A stretch of 61,506 nt of DNA from a virus. Within the stretch, counting starts at the first letter, position 1, and each line of letters opens with the position of its first letter. Shown piece after piece: positions 56,301 through 61,506 of the stretch. Where the stretch lies: the IMG/VR virus record IMGVR_UViG_3300025570_000016, positions 1-61,506 of that record, one strand, 5' to 3'. The notes beneath the pieces were generated by a model. It ran no database searches, had not been told where the DNA came from, and saw only the letters and a list, made by a program, of their open reading frames with translations. A program made the translations under genes and the position numbers.

Positions 56301-59300
56301 AATCTATATCGGCAAAGGACGCTAACGCTAGAATATCAAAAGCTTTAAATAAAAAATCTTTAGTAGAGTTAAAAGAGGTTTATGATTCAGAGATGAAGGG
56401 TAAATCTGTTAATGAAAAGAATGTAAGTGATTCAGTAAACAAGGCGGTCTTAGGCTCTAAATCCACATTTGATTTACGTAAATCATTCTTAGGCTCACTA
56501 CTTGGTGAAGCTAATATAAGAACCGCTTTAAAATTTGGGGACTTACCTTCATACTCAGAGCTTGCTAACGGATTGGCTGAGCCTATTACTAATGGCCATG
56601 ATTATGGGGACGTTCTTTTAACTATTAAAACTGATGGGGATTTAGTTGCGGTTCAACCTAAGGAAGGTGATGTGGATTACCACCCATCGTACCCTTGGGT
56701 TATACGTTCAGTTATGCCTGATGGTAGCAAAGCTAAAGTTGAAACTTTAATATTTAAAAATTCTTATAGTGCTGTTGATTTATTTCCTCAAGTAACGAAT
56801 AAGAAGGGGCAAACACTTACCTACGATGACTATATAGCTAAGTATGGTAAAGAAAGAGCTAAGTCAAGATACCTTGGTTACATAGGAGGGGGTGTCTTGA
56901 GTACATCCTTAACTGAGGTTGTTAAGACTGATGTTAAGAGTAAGTCAAAAATAAAATCAAAGGCACAAAAGAAAGCAGAAACCTCTAGTAAGGGTAAGGT
57001 AAAATCATTCGTTGAGAAAGCTCGTGGGTTAGGTTACTCAGATGCAGCTATCAGTGCATTGCTTACACAGAGAGGTGTAAAGCCTGAGTTGGTTGCCGAG
57101 ATTGTTACTACTGAGAAGACCGCAGCTCCAAAGCCTAAGCTTACAGAAGAGTTAGCTCCGGGACTTAAAAGGTTGATGAAAAGAATGCAAGAGTTTAAAA
57201 GTGCTGACGCAGCCATCAGTGCTCTTAAGAAGTCTGCATTATATAAAAGAGCTACTGACAACATTAAAGAGCAGTTAGTTAGAGATGTACGTAAGCAGTT
57301 TGGTTTAAAAGAAAAGACAGCACCTACACCAAGTAAGTTGCTTGGAGTTATAAGAGATGTTAAGAAAGTAACTCTTAAGGAAACTGAGCTCTTAAAGATT
57401 AGGTTGCAAGAGGCTGTTAAGGCTGCGAAGGATGCTAAGAATTTTATAGCTGATACGCAGCAAGCTTTATCCGCTGAGGTTGACGCTTTAATTAAGAAAG
57501 GTACTCTTACTCAAAAGCAAGCATCTGCTATATTGAAAAAGTTTGCTAAGACTGACGTAACTAAATCTAAGTCTGTAGACGCTTTCACTGAGTATGTAGC
57601 TAAAGTATTCAACGACTCAGAGGGAAAGTACAAGAAGGGTGTTATAAAACAAATACTAACATTTGTAGATAAAAAATCAGAGAAAGCTATCACTGACAGT
57701 AATAAAGCTAGAGGTAAAGGGTTAGATGCGCAAGGACAGCAGTTTTTTGCTGCAGCTAAAAGAGTTCTTAAGAGAATCCTTGAGGACGACTTTGACGCTG
57801 AATCAATAGAGAAGAAGTTCTTCCCTGATATTGATGATGTGCTATCCAAGGAAGGAAAGCTTACGGTTAAAGAGCAAAACCAACTTGATGCTTACATTGC
57901 TTTTGAATCATTCAAAGGCATAGAAGACATGAGTGTTCAAGAAGTTGAAGCACTATTAAAAGATTTAAAGGAAACTCGTTCTGAATCAATATCTAGGTTA
58001 AAAGAAAAACTTGAGGCTGAGAAGGCTGAGGTGAAGGCTCTTAGAGATGAGGCTGACTCTAATATACAGCAAGGATACTCAGCTCTTTACAATGAGGACG
58101 GTTCACCACTGACTGAAGAGCAGCTTAGAGCTCGTCAGAATGAAAGATATAATGCGTTGATGAGTGGTCAGCTAGGTAAAGCTTTCAAGCTTTATGTGTC
58201 TGAGTTTCCTTTAACCAAGCCGGGTAAATTCTTAACAGGTATAGCTAATAACTTAAAGCACTTAGGTACTCTAACAAATGGATTGGACAAGGTTGGTAAG
58301 TTCTTTACTAAGAATGTATACGAATCCCTTAACGCCATGGAGAGTTTGTATGCTAAAGGATTACAGAGTACTCGTACTAAGATGGATGAGATAGCTAGCT
58401 CCATAGATGGTATTAAGAACTATAAAGACATTCAAAGTAAACTAGCTTCAGGAGCTCACAAGATTGATGGTATCACCACGGGTGAGGGTAAGTCTTTAGG
58501 AACTAATCTTTTTAATGCAGACCAATTGATGAGAGTGTACGCTCTTAGTAAGAACGATGTTCAAAGAGAGAAGCTTAAAAAGCAAGGGTTTACTGATGAG
58601 AAGTTAAAGCAAATTGAAAGCATCCTTGGTAAGGATGTTGTAGAATTTACGGACAAGGTGGTAGAGTATTTAAGTACGGAGTACTTTGAGCAAACCAATG
58701 ATGTATACTCTGATGTAAATAACGTAAACTTAAGCTACATAGAGAACTACTTTCCTACTCAGACAATAAAAACTAAGGTTGACTCTAAACTTTTAGATGA
58801 AGGAGATTTTAACGGTGTGTTTAACGCTCAAGTAGCTCCTGCATTAAAGGAGAGGGTTGATTTGACGGGTGATGTATCTATACTTAACGCCGACTTTACA
58901 ACTACCTTAGAGAGTCATTTTGAAACTATAGAGCGATACAAGTCCTACGCTAAAGGTGTTAAAAAACTGAACGCAATATTCAAGTTTAAGTCGGTTGATA
59001 CGCTACTAGAACAAACAGGTTTAGGTAAAGTGGTTAGGAACTCTGTTAACTACGCAGTGAATCCTAATGGTGGGCAGCAAGCAATACAGCCTACCATTAT
59101 AGATAAGCTTATGACGAAGTACACAGGCTTTGCGCTAGCCTTTAAGTTAGCTCAGGTCGTGAAGCAGTCAACATCTTTTGTCAACGCGTTTGAAGACTAC
59201 TCATACAGAGGTAAAGGTAAAAGTAAAGTACCGGGGTTAGACCTTGTAATGTTTATGATGGAGGCTGCTTATACAGCGGCAACCCTTCCAATACAGATTC

Positions 59301-60340
59301 AGAAAGCGTACAACATGTCTCCTATGTTTAAGGAGCGTGTTAAAAAAGGTTTAGAGGGAGATGTATTTGGTTTAGAGACAGGTTCTGTTACCTTCAAGCC
59401 AATCGGTAAATCTAACACCATGTGGGGTAAAGCTGTTAGAGCTTTCAAAACAGGTGCAGGTTCACCTACAGTGCTTGGTGATATTCTCGGTGTGATGGGT
59501 TATATGATTAACTACAACCGAGACATTGCGAATGGTATGAGTGAGGCTGATGCTCTGAAGAAGTTTGAGAACTATAATGCTACTCAGCAATCTCGTAGAG
59601 CGACTGAGAAGATTCCTTTGCAGATGAATAGTAACTCTTTAGTTAGGGGCTTTACAATGTTTGGTAGCACACTATTTTTGCAGATGAACAAAGTTATGCA
59701 AGGCTTTACAAACGTAATGAGCTCAGCATCTAAAGGTAATATACCTACAGCTAAAGATACTAGAGCTATTATATTAAACCTTGGTGTAGCCAACGTAATG
59801 TTTGCTCTTGCAGCGAACTTAGCGAAGTTTATTAAGGGAGATGATGAGGATAGAGATGAGGCTTTACTTAGAATGAAGGACGCTATGATGGGTTTAAATC
59901 TTATCTATCAAGTGCCTTACTTTGGAGCAGCTATAGAGTCTGCGGTAAATAAATCAAGAGGTATTCATAGACCTGCCGACGTAGCTGTAAACCCATTCAA
60001 CTCTATAATAAGGAAGGTTAAGAAGTTGTCTAAGGACGGTAAGCCTATCGAGGCCGCTACTCGTGTTGCCGTGGAACTTACTATAGGAGCTCAGGTTGAC
60101 CCGTTTGTTGGTTTGTTTAACGGATTTACTGAAGGGTTTGATGAGGGTGTAATGTATGATATTCTTGGTGTGAGTTCCTCTTACCGACCTGCAAAACAAA
60201 CTGAGAGCAAGAAGGGTATAAGTAAATCCGCTTTGAAGAAGGCTAACCCTAGGGCTTACCAAAGATTATATGGCCCGGGCTCAGCTTACTATAAGCAACA
60301 GCAAAGAATTAAAGAGCTGAAGAGAAGACAAGGTAAATAA
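53321..60340 (+). CDS. Giant ejection protein with zincin motif, 2339 aa
   Basis: Two GYQKSIEEF-type repeats lie in the first 65 residues. A Gly/Ala zipper membrane segment follows (about 230-275), then an acidic Glu/Thr/Val low-complexity tract (about 520-630). HEVTH (724-728) with a downstream EEYITEL helix is a zinc-metallopeptidase signature. A beta domain with NGHDYGDVLLTIK lies near 1090, long coiled coils at about 1320-1600, and further helical domains to the basic end. It is probably injected with the DNA; the zincin may cut host envelope or other ejection proteins. No lytic transglycosylase motif was found. Confidence 0.75.
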   Translation: MNEQVLKDLYDRAVSKGYQKSIEEFNALLQSNENVLADNYGYVQEKGYQKSLEDFSVLVGVKKKEDSVSVSQQVVTDSTIPQQQEEVISSESITLEEPSEYTVVQDAEPSRRYQGDKPISLEKSTAIERVFGKNELTDLFGDIYRAGAAGQAQGGSVDEALELFAKGSDVSDDDIQEFIAAQKRMQSMGESDEMRDFQEIYQENGGGWLGFVKGVAKNPTVIPQLFVSSVSAMATPAVLAGAAGGAAGGALVGGPAGALIGAMGMAGTTLETGLTYAELLQEQLGDKPMTTENIRAVLGDKEAMDEIRFKAVGRGLTIGTIDAITGGLAGKLTTSVVKSTGRKLLGATAGGTVEAVGGSAGEVAGRLVAGQEMDVAEIGFEGIAGTATAPLTVGYGLYKAPKYHINGKDKNAAVSGPDMARFIREANPNDLIKAEVNIVNDDVLQAEYTKKYQEAVTKRDISEADPEMNQPTLDAITELQVELNNLKGKDNQVAKDRAKVIREEIKNLQENPLTEETDAIQEPSAETVDVQEQTGVSEGVREGDTDITAVTEEVTQEEVQEQDVSPELQSEVDKAIADEQLDLTELDQAITEEAATEQAVTEESIAEEVAPEEVVTEDAVAEDAVTEVSISNKEQVNNLIDKVDSNKQQIINSAVKAVNTLKSVLPNFDIIIHDTTDSYNSKMAKVNGNENSRGSFSYSINENGDFVGSIDINLTNARVRTVAHEVTHAVLLKSFGEAPATFSKFKNKISQIIKSDDNVALQEFADLYDRDVAPEEYITELTAMLAEKGTKISPSTLQKIGALINELVSKITNGKLKPFEELSNINELADFFNTVSQAIAEGDVIDSDGVTEKINVDATPNETEVDTGSLTSKSSLIQDLGLTRFKEMSSRIKTGVTIKDVGEVESHLTFADRLVTGKVGTEDYLGGILFAAATGNVWASFKLGKVNSIIKGMPKNKDGFRYLMPALLTESSHMSNKNMVMTSLKLMNDSIKNKSISAKDANARISKALNKKSLVELKEVYDSEMKGKSVNEKNVSDSVNKAVLGSKSTFDLRKSFLGSLLGEANIRTALKFGDLPSYSELANGLAEPITNGHDYGDVLLTIKTDGDLVAVQPKEGDVDYHPSYPWVIRSVMPDGSKAKVETLIFKNSYSAVDLFPQVTNKKGQTLTYDDYIAKYGKERAKSRYLGYIGGGVLSTSLTEVVKTDVKSKSKIKSKAQKKAETSSKGKVKSFVEKARGLGYSDAAISALLTQRGVKPELVAEIVTTEKTAAPKPKLTEELAPGLKRLMKRMQEFKSADAAISALKKSALYKRATDNIKEQLVRDVRKQFGLKEKTAPTPSKLLGVIRDVKKVTLKETELLKIRLQEAVKAAKDAKNFIADTQQALSAEVDALIKKGTLTQKQASAILKKFAKTDVTKSKSVDAFTEYVAKVFNDSEGKYKKGVIKQILTFVDKKSEKAITDSNKARGKGLDAQGQQFFAAAKRVLKRILEDDFDAESIEKKFFPDIDDVLSKEGKLTVKEQNQLDAYIAFESFKGIEDMSVQEVEALLKDLKETRSESISRLKEKLEAEKAEVKALRDEADSNIQQGYSALYNEDGSPLTEEQLRARQNERYNALMSGQLGKAFKLYVSEFPLTKPGKFLTGIANNLKHLGTLTNGLDKVGKFFTKNVYESLNAMESLYAKGLQSTRTKMDEIASSIDGIKNYKDIQSKLASGAHKIDGITTGEGKSLGTNLFNADQLMRVYALSKNDVQREKLKKQGFTDEKLKQIESILGKDVVEFTDKVVEYLSTEYFEQTNDVYSDVNNVNLSYIENYFPTQTIKTKVDSKLLDEGDFNGVFNAQVAPALKERVDLTGDVSILNADFTTTLESHFETIERYKSYAKGVKKLNAIFKFKSVDTLLEQTGLGKVVRNSVNYAVNPNGGQQAIQPTIIDKLMTKYTGFALAFKLAQVVKQSTSFVNAFEDYSYRGKGKSKVPGLDLVMFMMEAAYTAATLPIQIQKAYNMSPMFKERVKKGLEGDVFGLETGSVTFKPIGKSNTMWGKAVRAFKTGAGSPTVLGDILGVMGYMINYNRDIANGMSEADALKKFENYNATQQSRRATEKIPLQMNSNSLVRGFTMFGSTLFLQMNKVMQGFTNVMSSASKGNIPTAKDTRAIILNLGVANVMFALAANLAKFIKGDDEDRDEALLRMKDAMMGLNLIYQVPYFGAAIESAVNKSRGIHRPADVAVNPFNSIIRKVKKLSKDGKPIEAATRVAVELTIGAQVDPFVGLFNGFTEGFDEGVMYDILGVSSSYRPAKQTESKKGISKSALKKANPRAYQRLYGPGSAYYKQQQRIKELKRRQGK

Positions 60341-60344
60341 AAAA

Positions 60345-60376
60345 AAGGGGAGTCCGTTATAACGGATTCCCCTTTT
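60345..60376. terminator. Bidirectional terminator between the converging arms
   Basis: A hairpin from AAGGGG to CCCCTT encloses AGTCCGTTATAACGGATT, flanked by an A-run on the left and TTTT on the right. It lies between the end of the giant plus-strand gene and the minus-strand operon end, so it can stop both. Confidence 0.85.
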
Positions 60377-60464
60377 AGATTAAGCAATAAATTCCGTAAA
60401 GAATTACTGCGTTAATTATTAGTACGACTATAAAGTCTTTTATCTTACCATCAGAATCTGACAT
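60375..60464 (-). CDS. Tiny membrane protein, 29 aa
   Basis: ATG 60464 to TAA 60375 encodes 29 residues: a polar start (MSDSDGKIKDF) and a hydrophobic helix (IVVLIINAVILYGIY). It overlaps the end of the nuclease gene by 14 bases and finishes inside the shared terminator. Last gene of the minus-strand operon. Confidence 0.6.
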   Translation of the reverse strand: MSDSDGKIKDFIVVLIINAVILYGIYCLI

Positions 60465-60861
60465 ACTTGAATCCTTTTTGTTGTTCGTAATAAATCATTA
60501 ACTCCTCATCATTGAATGAGTTCTCTCTTGGCTTTCTACCACCCCACTTAACGCTACCCTGTATCTCTGATACCTTAGCGTAGATGATTCCATCCTCACA
60601 CGCCCATATCATCACAGGGTTTAACCTTTTGTCGCATAGCTTGACAATCTTTCGTGCTGCCACAGGGAGCGGATAAGCGTCTTTAAGAGCTCTTAATCTT
60701 CCTTTGACCTCCACGTAAGCGATAAGGTTGTTAGAGCTGTCAAACACTCTGTAATCAATGTCATTTGGGCCGAGCTTCTTATATGAGCCACCAAATATCC
60801 CAACGAATTTTTCAATCGCTTTCTTCTCTCGTGTTAAGTCTGACTTGTTTTCAAATCTCAT
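60451..60861 (-). CDS. PD-(D/E)XK-type nuclease, 136 aa
   Basis: The 136-residue protein has NDIDYRVF followed by IAYVEVKGR, the Asp and Glu-x-Lys of a PD-(D/E)XK active site, then a helix (LPVAARKIVKLC) and a WACEDGIIYAKV strand. ATG 60861 overlaps the metallophosphoesterase stop (ATGA). It may be a VRR-like resolvase or a recombination nuclease; substrate unknown. Confidence 0.75.
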   Translation of the reverse strand: MRFENKSDLTREKKAIEKFVGIFGGSYKKLGPNDIDYRVFDSSNNLIAYVEVKGRLRALKDAYPLPVAARKIVKLCDKRLNPVMIWACEDGIIYAKVSEIQGSVKWGGRKPRENSFNDEELMIYYEQQKGFKYVRF

Positions 60862-61506
60862 AGCTCCATTAGGCAGTTTATAGCAGTATGCCCACCGAAT
60901 ACAACACCGCACCCGATAGCTTGCTTCTTAAAGTTCTTAGCGTATGCAGCAGCGTAACTCTTACCGTCAACACCGCAGCCTACTTGCATTCCAAATATCC
61001 TAAAGTTTCTACCAACCATCCACTCGCAGTACGCCTGCGTATGTATGTGGCCTTGAACCGTAGACATCATATCGTTCTTAGACTTTGTCCTTGCAGTACC
61101 ACCCTCACCGTGCACGTACTGTACGTTGTCGTACACAACTCTGTCCTGCCAATTCCACTTCGTTCCAAGTACGTCGTTGTAACTCTTTATCCACCTCTGT
61201 GGTATCTGAGAGTCAAAAGCTTTACGCATAATAATCCTATCGTGGTTTCCTATAAGAACGTCCGCAACAGGGAATGCTTCATTCCACTTCTTAACCTCCT
61301 CGATTGCGTAGTCCAACTCATCACCACCACCCATTCCATCGGGGTCGCTAGTATGGAATGAGGAGTAGTGATTGTCAATAATGTCACCGATGAAAATGAC
61401 TTGATTGCAGTTGTATTTAGCGTATGTCTCCTTGCAGAAATCAAGGTAACCATCAAGGACAAAAGGAGCATGAACATCCCCGATAACGAGAATCCTACGC
61501 TCCTTC
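60858..61506 (-). CDS. Metallophosphoesterase, main part (joins 1-231)
   Basis: The frame enters from the right edge, covers the window's second copy of residues about 25-77, and ends at 60858. It contains GDVH and GDIID again, then GNHD (residues 110-113), VHGEGG (155-160) and GHIH (176-179), completing the metal ligands. The C-terminal part has YAKNFKKQAIGCG. Whole protein 239 aa when the circle is closed. It heads the last two genes of the primase operon. Confidence 0.9.
   Translation of the reverse strand, partial: KERRILVIGDVHAPFVLDGYLDFCKETYAKYNCNQVIFIGDIIDNHYSSFHTSDPDGMGGGDELDYAIEEVKKWNEAFPVADVLIGNHDRIIMRKAFDSQIPQRWIKSYNDVLGTKWNWQDRVVYDNVQYVHGEGGTARTKSKNDMMSTVQGHIHTQAYCEWMVGRNFRIFGMQVGCGVDGKSYAAAYAKNFKKQAIGCGVVFGGHTAINCLMEL
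61347..61506. repeat. Terminal direct repeat, right copy
   Basis: Second copy of window positions 1-160, differing only at 61347 and 61380. See the left copy for interpretation. Confidence 0.9.

Overview
The window is one complete tailed-phage genome, assembled as a circle. Positions 1-160 recur at 61347-61506 with two silent differences, and a metallophosphoesterase gene reads unbroken through the junction, giving a unit length of 61,346 bp. The gene set is terminase, portal, scaffold, capsid, a P22-like neck and tail hub, giant ejection proteins, and no sheath, tube or tape measure. This points to a podovirus-like virion. Promoters of the Bacteroidota form (TTTG, about 20 bp, TAnnTTTG) precede many transcription units, so the host is very probably a Bacteroidota bacterium, plausibly a marine flavobacterium.

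Left arm (15.5 kb down to 1, continuing at 61.3-60.4 kb), all on the minus strand. It breaks into units with their own promoters: 15.5-13.2 kb (amidoligase); 13.2-11.5 kb (small unknown proteins); 11.4-10.0 kb (glutamine amidotransferase/gamma-glutamylcyclotransferase fusion); 9.8-6.0 kb (DnaA-like domain protein, DUF1599, single-strand annealing protein, exonuclease, ssDNA-binding protein, an odd tRNA); and 5.86 kb through the junction to 60.4 kb (primase-helicase, SF2 helicase, VRR nuclease, HTH protein, metallophosphoesterase, PD-(D/E)XK nuclease). No DNA polymerase, RNA polymerase or integrase is recognisable.

The 15.6-16.0 kb gap between the arms is G-rich, full of short direct repeats and without convincing genes. 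It is the best origin candidate. Right arm (16.0-60.3 kb) is on the plus strand: groEL-phoH-groES; small virion proteins; a lysis cassette (M15 endolysin, holin, two anchored coiled-coil proteins); a second GroES-like protein; terminase, portal, scaffold and capsid; six small paralogues alternating ABABAB; three modular tail proteins with jelly-roll inserts; a neck gene interrupted by a +1 frameshift; tail hub; and ejection proteins, the largest carrying a zincin motif. The one exception is a winged-helix regulator on the minus strand at 19.2-19.6 kb. A strong hairpin at 60.35 kb closes both arms.

The most striking discovery is three complete hammerhead ribozymes in the minus-strand early operons: two type III (14714-14764 and 13647-13697, with compensatory changes in helix I) and one type I (12419-12482). 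Each sits between two genes and would cut the polycistronic RNA there. They are physically tied to a repeated 14-bp palindrome TCCGTTATAACGGA, which is helix III of the type I copy (as a one-base variant) and lies one base from both type III copies. The ribozymes bracket an amidoligase gene which, with the amidotransferase/cyclotransferase fusion, forms a probable peptide- or metabolite-tagging system.
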